This document shows, in pieces, positions 25,173 through 40,095 of a stretch of DNA of 64,000 nucleotides. How positions within the stretch are numbered: the stretch's first letter is position 1; each line of letters begins with the position of its first letter. The notes under the pieces were generated by a model. The model was not told where the DNA came from, searched no databases, and saw nothing but the letters and a program-made list of their open reading frames with translations. A program made the position numbers and the translations under genes. Source of the DNA: Dolomedes plantarius (taxonomy: Eukaryota; Arthropoda; Arachnida; Araneae; Dolomedidae); contig OU015497.1 of NCBI GenBank assembly GCA_907164885.2, positions 66,036,077 through 66,100,076 of the forward strand, written 5' to 3'.

Positions 25173-25711
25173 CGAGGGTCATTTTTTAAGTAAGAACCAT
25201 TTTGTAATGGAGGAAAAGAAACTTAAGTTATGAACGTAAATTGTATCTCAAACTAAAATATGAAATTTTTTTCACTTTTCAACATAGTCACCATTCACAT
25301 TTAAACATTTGTCAAGTCGTGTCACCGGTTTTTGCATCCCATCTTCAAAGAACTCTGCCGCCGGACCGTTAAACCAGTTAGTAACAGTTTCTTTCAACAT
25401 GTCATCATTTTCCAAGCGCTTTTCACCAAGAAATTCCTTAAGTTTTGGAAACAGATGAAAGTCTGATGGTGCTATATAAGGGCTGTATGGTGGATGATGC
25501 AGTAATTCCCAATGAAAATTGTCCAGTGGCGTCTTTGTTCTTGCCGCAACGTGAGGCCGAGCTTTGTCGTGAAGCAGAATGACGCCGCTAGACAGCAGTC
25601 AGCGCCGTCGATTTTCATTGGGAAAGAATTTTCATTGGGAACAAATTTCATTGGGAATTACTGGATCATTCACCATACAGCCCTGACTTAGCACCATCAG
25701 ACTGACCCTCG
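25173..25711 (-). mobile_element. mariner (DD34D) deletion derivative with inverted duplicated interior
   Basis: Flanked by TA (25171-25172, 25712-25713). Inverted termini are CGAGGGTCA on the left and CGAGGGTCAGT on the right complement, typical mariner ends. The left and central part carries the C-terminal third of a transposase on the minus strand (25272-25598). The right edge reads, on the plus strand, the same transposase region again (WELLDHSPYSPDLAPSD, 25650-25703) and abuts the terminus directly. The two coding pieces point toward each other, so the element formed by an inverted internal join. Three short TTCATTGGGA repeats mark the junction (25612-25652). Confidence 0.82.
25272..25598 (-). 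pseudogene. mariner transposase, C-terminal fragment
   Basis: Minus-strand frame open for about 108 codons to a TGA at 25274-25272. It contains the second catalytic motif as LLHDKARPHVA (family HDNARPH, with N changed to K), FHWELLHHPPYSP, and YIAPSDFHLF, whose Asp is the third member of the DD34D triad. Thirty-four residues separate the two aspartates. The tail reads KEFLGEKR, NWFNGPAAEFFEDG and LDKCLNVNGDYVEK, all standard for mariner C-termini. The N-terminal two thirds, including the first aspartate, are absent. Apart from its truncation the fragment has no stops. Confidence 0.85.
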
Positions 25712-26376
25712 TATATGAAACTTTACCAGTAAATGAAACTTTAATATTGTACTCCTTAAGTAAGTTACATACATATGTTAAAAGATTTCAATTTAGGATA
25801 TTGATATTTGAATTAAAACTTTTTATTTCGAGGGAAGGTGAAAATTTAAGAACAATATTATTTTTATTTTCATCCTAATTAACTATCCCTGTTCGTAGGT
25901 TTTTCTTAATGCAAAAGAGAATATGTGTAATTAGATACTAAAGAACTTAAATTAACAGATCATAACTTTTAATAGTTATTTATATTAGTAAATTCTCATC
26001 CTTAAATGGTTTGTCTGAATTGTTAAACGTACGTGTAAGTGACGAATAATTTAAACTGGGGACATTGCAAGTCCTTGAATTAAAAAAAATATATTTAAAG
26101 AAATGGAAAACTGTCTATTAGAAATTAAGTAAGGTTTTTCTATATAAACGTCCTAAGAAGATTACTACCTCTCTAAATACTATACAAAGAAATAAATGCA
26201 GTTTAAAATTTCGTATTAAAAATAATTATAATAATGCGCTCTGATAAAACTTTTCAGTAGTTTGCAGTTGCTATATATTGTCAAAATGTTATGTTCAATG
26301 TGGTAACAGAAAATAAAGTAAAAATTCTCATACAATTTGGATTTCAAACACTGAGTGGTTAATTTGCAATAATATC

Positions 26377-26836
26377 CTAGGCAATATACATCGTTGGGCC
26401 ACCTTTTGCTCTTAAACTGGTGTGATTCTCTTTCGCAGGGTCCTTAGTTGGCTTTAGGAATCTGAGACTATTTGATGAACTCCACTGTCCAGTTACCTAA
26501 AAATTTCATGGTTCTGCATCCAGCTGCCTTGTACCCCTATGTACTTCATCCCACAAATGGTCCGTCGGATTGATATCTGGTGATTATTCAAGACAACTAA
26601 ACAAGTTGAAATGTCCGTTATGCCCTTCAAACCCTATGATGACAATGTGATCTTGATGGCATGGGACATTGTCCTGCTGGAGGCATCTAGATCCATTGGG
26701 GGTAAACTAGTAGCATAACTGGATGTACATGGTCAGAGATAACGTTTAAATACATTTTGGCATTCAGAAGTTGTTCAATGGGAATTAAATTGCCGAAACC
26801 ACTCGAAGAAAACATCTCGAAACTCAAACATTGCCT
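26377..26836 (-). pseudogene. Tc1-family transposase, C-terminal half, degraded
   Basis: On the minus strand the sequence runs through SGFGNLIPIEQLLNAKMYL, then SDHVHPVM, a frame change, and QQDNVPCHQDHIVI (second catalytic Asp). After further shifts it gives SPDINPTDHLWDEV, and it ends in RAKGGPTMYIA before a stop (26379-26377). This order matches Tc1-like DD34E transposases. The final catalytic residue, normally Glu in NPIEHLWD, reads Asp here (NPTDHLWD). Several frameshifts and stops interrupt it and I find no terminal repeats, so it is an old, truncated copy. Confidence 0.8.
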
Positions 26837-27640
26837 CTATCCTCGGTCTTCGAATTTATTGTTAGAATTTTTTTTCTAGATCATCTTAAGTTTATTCGAA
26901 TTTTATTAAATTTATATGTTATTGAATTTTCACCACAATTTTTAGGATAAACAAATCTGGAATAACGTAAATAAAATCGAGCATTCATAGGGGAATTTTA
27001 TTTAAATTCTCAAGAGGGTTCGAACAAAAAAGGGGAAAAAAAAACGAAACATCAATAAAAATTCAACAAAAGAAAAAATCAAATGAATAAAACACTTTGT
27101 AACTGTACAATATTTTAGCTGAGAATTTTTTATTAGATGCGAAGTAACTGCTTTTTGCGGTAAAAATAAAAAAGGTGTAATGTACTCGTACTAGAAAACA
27201 AAAAAGAAATTGAAGAGACGCGTATTAACTCGCAACTTGCCAAATACTTATTTTATGTGACTTCCATGTTTGCGGGAAATAGGACGCTGGCCAAATTTTG
27301 GCTTAGTTCCAAAAACGACTCCGTAGTGTGTATGTGTGTGTGTGGATTATCATAGCTGCCAAAATGGAGAAGCTGAGAACATAATTCTAGTAGCAGAAGA
27401 ATTTCTGCTGCTAAAGAAAGCATTCATATTTATAAGTTGAGTGAACATTGTTTCCCAACCTTGTTTTATTCTATTTGTTACATGTGAACGTGAGTGCCAT
27501 AGCAAGCTTTCTTACCCGTGTAGATGTTCAAACATTACAAACGAGTTTAAACAAAACGTGTATGTGTATGAAACAAGTGTAGTTGAGTATAATAAAATTT
27601 TTGTGTTCTTCATGAAATATTTTTAGTGTTGAAAACCTAT
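26837..27640. other. No gene recognised
   Basis: AT-rich with a short (TG)n at about 27328-27343. A plus frame at 27441-27626 has no recognisable product. Confidence 0.55.
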
Positions 27641-29600
27641 TCACTTTAACAAACATTCAGGGTTTAAGTAGCATTCTATTAAATGCTTAGATGAACATAC
27701 ATTCAAAGCTAAATATATATTCATTCACACACACTTTTAGTGTTAAAATATTAATATTTAATTAAACACATATTTTAACACATTTATATAAATACACTTC
27801 TATATTAACAAAATTAAGTCCATGTCTAAAAGCCCATTCAGAGTTAAACACATACTCATTTCAATATTATTTGAACCCATATTCAGTGATATACCCATTT
27901 CAGTTTAAACACATATTCGAACACACATTCAGTGATAAACGTGCATTCAGAGTTAAGCACATTCATTTCAACATTATTTATAAACATATTCAGTGTTATA
28001 CACATTTCAGTTTAAACACATATTCGAACACACATTCAGTGATAAACGTGCATTCAGAGTTAAGCACATTCATTTCAACATTATTTATAAACATATTCAG
28101 TGTTATACACATTTCAGTGTAAACATATATTTGAAAACACATTGAGTGATAAACGCGCATTCAAAGTTAAGCACATTCATTTCAGCATTATTTGTACACA
28201 TATTCAGTGTTAAACACATTTCAGTTTAAACACATATTTCAACACACATTCAGAGATAAACGCGTATTCAGAGTTAAACACATATTCTTCTCAACATTAT
28301 TTAAAGACACATTCGATGATAAACGTGCATTCAGAGTTAAACACACATTCATTCCAACATTATTTGAAGACGCATTCAGTAATAAACGGGCATTCAGATG
28401 TAAACACATATTCAGTTTAAACACATATTCGAACACACATTCAGTGATAAACGTGCATTCAGAGTTAAGCACATTCATTTCAACATTATTTATAAACATA
28501 TTCAGTGTTATACACATTTCAGTGTAAACATATATTTGAAAACACATTGAGTGATAAACGCGCATTCAAAGTTAAGCACATTCATTTCAGCATTATTTGT
28601 ACACATATTCAGTGTTAAACACATTTCAGTTTAAACACATATTTCAACACACATTCAGAGATAAACGCGTATTCAGAGTTAAACACATATTCTTCTCAAC
28701 ATTATTTAAAGACACATTCGATGATAAACGTGCATTCAGAGTTAAACACACATTCATTCCAACATTATTTGAAGACGCATTCAGTAATAAACGGGCATTC
28801 AGATGTAAACACATATTCATTTCTATATGTACACATATTCAATGTTATACGCATTTCAGTTTAAACAAATAATTGAACAAATATTCAGTGATTAACACAC
28901 ATTCACAGAACTATATTAAGTTAACATATTGAACTCATATTAACTTCAGCATTATTTGGAAGCATGTTCAGTGTTATATACATTTTTGTTTCATCACATA
29001 TTTGAACACACAATCAGTGATTAATGCGCATTCAGAGTTAAACACATTCTTCTCAACATTATTTAAAGACACATTCAATGATAAACGTGCATTCAGAGTT
29101 AAACACGCATTCATTCCAACATTATTTGAAGACGCATTCAGTAATAAACGCTCATTCAGAGTTAAACATATATTCATTTCAGCACTATTTGTACACATAT
29201 TCAATGTTATAAGCATTTCAGTTTAAACAAATAATTTAACAAATATTCAGTGATTAACACACATTCACAGTTTAACTCATATTAACTTCAACATTATTTG
29301 GAAGCATGTTCAGTGTTATATACATCTTTGTTTCATCACATATTTGAACACACAATCAATGATTAACGCGCATTCAGAGCTAAACATACATTCCTTTGAA
29401 CATTATCTGTACACATATCCAGTGTTATACGCATAACAGCTTAAACACATATTTGAGCACACATTCAGAGTTAAACTCATATTTGAACGCACAAACAAAC
29501 CTAAATCATTTTTAAGATATATTTGAAATAACATTCTTAATCAAGCACATATCATTTATAAGCATGTTTGTGCTAAACTCATATGATCATATTTTAGAAT
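27641..29600 (+). repeat. Minisatellite field built on a ~27-33 bp motif, with higher-order units
   Basis: Variants of CATTCAGAGTTAAACACAT alternate with TTCAGTGATAAACG(T/C)GCAT words throughout. Longer units are superimposed: a ~106-bp unit repeats around 27905 and 28011, and a ~405-bp unit is repeated almost exactly (28111-28411 and 28516-28816). Identity is highest in the middle and falls at both edges. The period is often a multiple of three, so open frames of 80-111 codons appear on both strands. They lack the Cys pattern of zinc fingers and are best treated as repeat artefacts. Confidence 0.9.
28111..28816 (+). repeat. Nearly exact ~405-bp duplication within the minisatellite
   Basis: The segments 28111-28411 and 28516-28816 agree essentially base for base at an offset of 405, much closer than neighbouring units. 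This points to a recent unequal exchange. Confidence 0.85.
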
Positions 29601-31057
29601 AAAACATGTATAATAAACACGTATACCATTAAACGAATATTTGAACAAGCCTTCTGTTTTAAAAAGCCATCTCTATTATACATATTCATAGCTGTTCTAG
29701 AATATAACATTTAAATGGTTCCAAGAGGGCAATTTATTTGAATTTAATGAAATAAAGCAATAACAAATATGAAAGTAATTTAACTGATAAAAATTCCAAA
29801 ACAATAATTATATACATAAAGGAGAATACCGTAAATTGTAAGAAAAATTTTATAAAACTTTAGAGGAAATAAAAAATAGCATGTGATTTATAACAAATAT
29901 ATTATTGTTTTATTGACTGACATAATCATAAAATAATTTGTTTGTCCTTTATTTACATAAAAGTATTTGATTGAAACTAAAAACTACTTTGTATTACTAA
30001 GGAAGTAAAAAACACACTTTTCCGTAACATAGAATATTCTACCACAGATTAATTTTACCAACAAAGTAAAAGCTAAAAAAATATCATAAAAGTCACATCA
30101 ATTGGAGTTTAAAGCCCTATATCTGCAGGTATACAATCAATGCTGATTAAATAGCAATTTACTTACCCTATCCTCCACAATACTTTAATGTATTATTGTT
30201 TTTTTCCACTATATTATATGGCTTGTATTTTCATCTATTATTATTTTTAAAATAATTAACATATCATACATGGGTTCTTAGCAACAGAGACCAAAAATTC
30301 TCTTCTTTATAATTGCCAATAATAACTGTTAAATATCAATACTCAACTTTCACTCTATTGTTTTAGTTATGTGTTGTATAGATTCTACATAAACAATTAG
30401 GTATTATCTTTTGTTAGCTGCTAATAGTTATATTATATTTTATCAAACAATTGTAGTAAACAGTTAATAATTTACCCATGTATTTGTAATTTTAAATAAC
30501 AATTGAAATCGAATTTTAAAGTCATTATTCTAAATTGTATAATAAGTTTAATTGACAAAGGAAATATATTTATGTATATTCAGTATAGAATGGTTTCTGC
30601 GGAACTACGCATTTATACGTCTTAGTCTATTCTGAAATTTCAAATGCGATCATTTTAAACTAATTTTCACTATTACCAATATATTAATTTGTTAGATAGC
30701 TACAAATGTTTAAATATTTGATATCTAGATTTGAATCTTTAAGCCAGTGCCATGTTTATATTGATGTATGATTAAGTTATATAAACACTCTCATTACATG
30801 CAAAGCATGTATGGAACCCAACACACCTGGATATATAATTTTAGTCCATTTTGGATTACTGCAACAATAGACTTCTTGCTTTACCGAATACATGGAATAT
30901 AATTATTCAATATATAAATCTTAAATTTAATTACATTATATAACTTCATTATAAACTTTCAATTGAAATGAGTCGGATTACTATACGATTCGTTTCAATT
31001 TGTTAAGATTAAAGCCTGGAAAGTTTTAGATATTTTTTATATAAAAGCTATTAACAA
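29601..31057. other. AT-rich, no feature recognised
   Basis: No usable frame, TIR or tandem repeat noticed. Confidence 0.6.
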
Positions 31058-31155
31058 AAACTAGTTATAACCAAACCATTATAACCAAATTTCCAATAAA
31101 AACTAGCTATAACCAAAAATTAAGACAAAAATAAAGACTAGTTATAACCAAAATT
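31058..31155 (+). repeat. Short tandem TATAACCAAA repeats
   Basis: The word (ACTAG)(T/C)TATAACCAAA recurs about four times in under 100 bp. Small local expansion. Confidence 0.7.
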
Positions 31156-31708
31156 ATTCTTCTGATTTATTTTATGTTCTATTTATATGAATTTTTAATT
31201 CTTTAAAGCTAGTAGTCATTTTGTATTATTTATTAAACAATGGCATTAAACATTCATAACAATAAATGCAATTGTTTCTTCAAATAATGCAAACAACACT
31301 CAAGCTGGAATGAATAATGCACAATGAAATCTAACGCATAAAAGGGTTACGGTAGGACGAATATGAAGTTATGTAAATGAAGCATGTAGACTTAGATTCA
31401 TTTGAAAGGTTAACTAACGGTATATTGAAATATTGAACTAGTACTAATATCAAAATTTTCTCGCTTGTTGACTTTACAAATAAATCCACCTGAATCCGAA
31501 ATTACTTCATGTGAATCATTTAATGGTTGTATATAGTAAACACAGAATATAAATATTTGGTGGACTTATGACTAATAAATTATGTTTCTAATTAATTATT
31601 TCTCAGTTCCTAAACACTTAATATATAGTCCGTTAGCGAAACTAGAAGTAAGGATATACATTTGAATAATGCATAACGGTTGTAAATATTATACAGACAC
31701 ATACAATC
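31156..31708. other. AT-rich, no feature recognised
   Basis: Nothing seen. Confidence 0.6.
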
Positions 31709-31733
31709 ATATATATATATATATATATATATA
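31709..31733. repeat. (TA)n, left part of a tract split by an insertion
   Basis: TA alternation that resumes at 32028 after the 294-bp fold-back element. Confidence 0.93.
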
Positions 31734-32147
<414 letters not shown>

Positions 32148-32233
32148 ATGCCATGGAAATAAAATTAAAGTTATTGAATTAACTAAATATAAAATATTAG
32201 AAAACATAATAATTAAAGATATAGTTAACGAAA

Positions 32234-32640
32234 GTGGCAATATATGGTCCCACTAATCAGGACCTTCTTCCAGATGCAGGAGTAATACGAAATTTTGACG
32301 CGTCTTCTTGTAGGCTAATCTGTGGGGCTGCATTTGCAATTGCAGTCAGGGAGCGTCAACGTACTAAGCGGACGAGTGTCGTGGAGTGTGATGATTGGAA
32401 AATGGCGCGGACTCAGCTGAAATTATATTTAATGTCAAGGAATAAAGAAATTAGTTGTGATTTAAGTAGTGTTTATCTTCACCGGCCTACGACGATGACT
32501 GCAATTTGGATAATGTGCACAAAGGATTCAAGAAGGAAGACATTAGTCGGTATGATGTTGCTCGCGGAAGACACCCACATGCATTTTCAAAATTTGTAGG
32601 TACACGAAATTAAATACGTCATTTTTTTCCTCATCGTCCC
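32234..32640 (+). other. Coding-like but unrecognised stretch upstream of the E2 pseudogene
   Basis: Base composition is clearly less AT-rich than the flanks. Frame 1 is open for about 121 codons (32234-32599). In another frame 32482-32610 reads a protein-like segment (YDDDCNLDNVHKGFKKEDIS, then YDVARGRHPHAFSKFV). The two frames suggest a frameshifted ancestral gene. I do not recognise it. It may be part of the same inserted copy as the E2-like sequence that follows, or a separate fragment. Confidence 0.35.
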
Positions 32641-32868
32641 TCCTCATCGTCCCCGCCACACGGCGCCGCGTCCATTAACAAAAAGTTGATTTCTGAGCCT
32701 GGAAACTTCATGGATTCCGAGTCTGAAGTGTTTTATTGTCTCCTTCCCTCAACGCCAGCAACGACAACGGCATGCGTCCCGTGGAAGAAAAGTAGTGTTT
32801 TGGCTTGAAGAAATATTTCATTGACCCGTAATCCAGTGATCTACTTCATGTTCCTAAGTAAATTCAAC

Positions 32869-33177
32869 ATGGCTACCCGCCATCTTCAGAAAGTATTACA
32901 AGTCCTGCTGAATGATAAGTTGTGTTATTTCCGTGAGATTCGTGTGGACCAGAACGACGTATTAAACTATGACTTTTTTCGCATCGATATTACTGATCTG
33001 GCAGAATATCAAGTTTTCCAGAACTTGATATTCTGCTTCAAGTTTTCCAGAACTTTCTTCGGGACAAAAATCTATCACCCATGCAGGACTGACCTGGCAG
33101 AGGAATACACCAGGAACAGAAAGAAATTTAAGAAAATGATGCTTGGAGTTGCTATGAAGTTTGTATGGGCAAATTAA
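32869..33177 (+). pseudogene. UBE2L3: Degenerate copy of a UBE2L3-type ubiquitin-conjugating enzyme (E2)
   Basis: E2 enzymes carry ubiquitin as a thioester on a cysteine and hand it to E3 ligases. From ATG 32869 the frame reads MATRHLQKVLQ, YFREIRVDQNDVLN, FRIDITDLAEYQVF, TKIYHP and DLAEEYTRNRKKFKK. These match, in order, the N-terminal helix, the FR.I.VD...L strand, the FRIEI..PAEYPF strands, the TKIYHP turn and the C-terminal DLAEEY..DRKKF helix of UBE2L3/UbcH7. Two blocks are missing. One is about 15-17 residues (the WQGLIVPDNPPY region). The other is about 45 residues after TKIYHP, which contains the active-site cysteine. A ~29-bp insertion (about 33015-33045) repeats and inverts neighbouring bases. 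The last helix is frameshifted. It reads through without introns, so a retrocopy is likely. The GC-rich 32640-32868 could be its 5' UTR. It cannot be an active E2. Confidence 0.75.
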
Positions 33178-36956
<3,779 letters not shown>

Positions 36957-37405
36957 CATAGGCGTAGCATCTGGGGCCCGTCGCTCCCCCCCCCCTCCAA
37001 CTTAAGTTGAAATAAATAAAAATTTTAATAGAAGTTCAGTTAGAATCCGTAAATAGAAGAAAAGTTTTATTAAAGTTGTTTTTTCCCTCTGTTTCAAACT
37101 GTGAAACTGAAGATTCAGATTATGTCTTTAGCTTTACCACAGTTTTTAACAACGATATGATCCATAACAAAAATTCGATACTATATTGTTTTCTCATTTT
37201 ATTTATATTATATTTATTTTTCTCATTATATAACTTTTGAATACTACTCAAACATCAATTCTATTGTTATTCAATTGAGAAAATCATAATTTTTCATATT
37301 TTAAGGACCGCCCGACAGTCAATGCGTGGAGGAAGCAACCCTAACTGAATTCAGTTCGTGCCCCCCCCCCCCCCCCCCCCAAGTTAGAAGCACGCTACGC
37401 CTATG
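36957..37405. mobile_element. Non-autonomous TIR element with terminal C-tracts
   Basis: Inverted termini CATAGGCGTAGC at 36957-36968 and its complement GCTACGCCTATG at 37394-37405. Just inside each end is a C homopolymer (about 36988-36998 and a ~20-base run near 37361-37380) followed by AACTTAAGTT or AAGTTAGAAG words. About 449 bp, no coding. I could not define a target duplication, so the superfamily (hAT-like or other) is not assigned. Confidence 0.65.
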
Positions 37406-39446
37406 CTGTAAACAAATTCGTATCTATTTGGGCTCTATATGACTATAGTCCTAGATGATTACAAAAATAAAAACTTATCTTTTAGCAATTGGTTAACCCA
37501 CTAGAACAATCGTTTTTTATGTGGTATATGACTTATTAGGATTATGAAATGTTTTTCCCTGAGTATTTGAGTGATAAAAATTTGTTACGTGTTTACGAAA
37601 ATGCGAAGGACCACGTGCAAGAACAATTTCGAAAAAAAACAAAAGCAGTATTGATTTAAATATCTTTTTCCCATAAAAATAGGTGGGTTTACGAAAAAAA
37701 ATTAACACACCTCATGTATATAATTTATTTATAATTTTCCAGATCCTTTATCTCATAAAATATGGATATAGTAATTATAGTATTCAGTAAACAATGTAAT
37801 ACACATTGACCAATTTTAATATTGATTTTATTTTATTTGTCATTAAGTGAACTTAATAAAATAGTGAAATCTCTTTTAATTTTCTTGATCGTCAAATTAT
37901 TCGATATTTTGGTAGCATGCCAATGTTTTTTTGATAAAGGGATAGTCGCTTTGTATATGTCAAATTAAAAATGAATGTTACATAACTTTAAACAACTGAT
38001 ATCTCTGTTTTCAAATATTTCTAAGCTCCATGCACACTATTCTTAATTGTGTAAATAAATATGTAGCCTTGTATAGTTTATGCTTTAAATTTAAGAACTT
38101 CCGATTTAGCTTTCAAAAACTTACAATTAACTCTGTCTTTAATTATATCTCATGCATAGGTCGATAGGCTTGAGGGAAGGATTATAAAAGATTTCAAAGA
38201 GGAAATTAATTGCATTTAGAGACGTGCCTGGAAAAGAATCAAAGTAAATTAACATTGTCATACATATAGACACGTAGTTGTCGAATTAAATTTCTCTGGA
38301 ACATAATCTTTTGAACTAACTTTTATTTTCCTCCTTCGAAAAGGGAGATAAATATTAAAATTTGTTGTATGAATCATTATTTGAAATTAATTTACCTAAA
38401 TTAATAATTGTTTCCGCATCAATAAATTGGTGTATTTGAACTTTTTTAATAACGTCGAAATATTATTAAATTTGTTTAAAGATATTGTACGTTTTAATAA
38501 GTAACAATGGGAATTAGGAGAGGATATTTTTATTATATTTAAGAAAGGATTGACATCAAGAATTGCTTATGCACATGAAAATAATTGAAAATGTGTTTTC
38601 ATCGTTGCTAATAATGACATTAAAAAAAATTATTTCAAGAACATTTTCTTTTCTCACAGGAAAAATTTCAAGCTGTAATTTATTGAATACAACGTGTATT
38701 TCGCAAAAACAAATTATCGAATATCATATTTTGATTTATTTATTCGAATTTGTGAAGTAAAAATCATAAATTTCCCCAACATACCCTTTTATATTTATTT
38801 AAGAGTCAGTGTACTCAAATACACTTTTTCTTCATCATTCTTTTTCAAAAAGTCAAAGAATAAGACCATAATTCTGAGATAAGTTTCATTTTCTTTTTTG
38901 CCTAATAAAAATTATGAAACTTTCAGTAAGGTCTGTATCATTTATGATTGATCATTTATAATCTGTATCATTTATGACAGCATTGATTATAATAAAAGAT
39001 AAAACAAAATCCTATGAGGTAATCAAAAATCATATAGTCATCCTTTCAGATACCCTTGTTTGTTCCTTGTTTGAGGGCATATCATCTCTTCCTAAATTGT
39101 GTTAACTTCCTAAAGTGTGTCCCAAACCTCCCCAGGTAAACCAAACTAAGCACTTGGATCTCGCCAAAATGTTTATTATAGAAGCACAAGGGTGGCGACG
39201 GTGCTAGTATTATTCTCAAATATAGAATTATCCTGTTTCTTTCCTAAACAGCCATATTTGAAACCATGTAGTTCAAAGTTATTTGATAGTTTACACAAAA
39301 TTTATGTTTTGGTAAAAATTTAAAAAAAAATGTTTCGTTTATAAATCTTGCTGTTGTTGGGAGACCATCTCTTTCTAAATTCCGCCATATTTTAGTTCAT
39401 TTTTGAATGAAATAATAAGCGAACAGATCGTAAAATATATTTTTAT
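37406..39446. other. AT-rich, no gene recognised
   Basis: Frames of 62-65 codons around 38563-38882 look like AT-rich noise. Nothing else seen. Confidence 0.55.
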
Positions 39447-40095
39447 CAGAAAGTTAAGTTAATAGTATCCTAGATTACAATTCCTTTAAATGTAAAATGA
39501 TAAAAAAAATCTATTTTAATGGGAAGTTTTCGATATATGTTAACTTTATATACTGATTTTAACTCTATATTTAGGTTTATTCCGAATTTTATTGCTGAGG
39601 GGAATTTCAATGCTTTCAAACTCTTCCTGGGGTATAAAGAAACAGGACCCACAAGTGGTTTTGCAGATCGACCAATAATACCCATTCTGGAAATTCTTGC
39701 TCCCCACATCCCCTCCAAAATTCCGGTGGTTAGTCCTTGCTTCAGATCGTGACAGATCGTGAAACAGATCGTGACAGATCGTGAAAGATAGTTTTGCAGA
39801 AAGTTAAGTTAATAGTATACTAGATTAGAATGAGTTTAAATGTAAATTTCATAAAAAAACTATTTTAATGGAAATTTTTCTATATATGTTAACTTTATAT
39901 ACTGATTTGAGCTCTATATTTAGGCTTATTCCCGATTTTATTTATTGCTGAGGGGAATTTCAATGCTTTGAAACTCTTCCTGGGGTATAAAGAAACATGA
40001 CCCACAAGTGGTTTTGCAGATCGACCAATAATACCCATTCTGAAAATTCTTGCTCCCCCATCCCCTCCGAAATTCCGATGGTTAGTCCTTGCTTC
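39447..40095 (+). repeat. Direct ~300-bp duplication with a CAGATCGTGA spacer
   Basis: 39447-39743 and 39797-40095 are the same sequence at about 350-bp offset with scattered differences. Both begin CAGAAAGTTAAGTTAATAG, share GAGGGGAATTTCAATGCTTT and GTGGTTTTGCAGATCGACCA, and end GGTTAGTCCTTGCTTC. Between them (39744-39790) are about four units of CAGATCGTGA; a similar ACAGATCG also precedes the first copy (39424). Open frames exist on both strands of the duplicated part but none is recognisable. Confidence 0.85.

Noticed and set aside
27871..29226. Frames in the minisatellite that look vaguely like zinc-finger linkers (HTF..KRAFR.KH)
   Set aside because: No Cys-Cys/His-His spacing, frames exist on both strands, and the period is a multiple of three by chance.
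27641..29600. Regularly spaced repeats that might suggest a CRISPR array
   Set aside because: Units are contiguous variants of one motif without unique spacers, and the DNA is from an animal-like nuclear genome.
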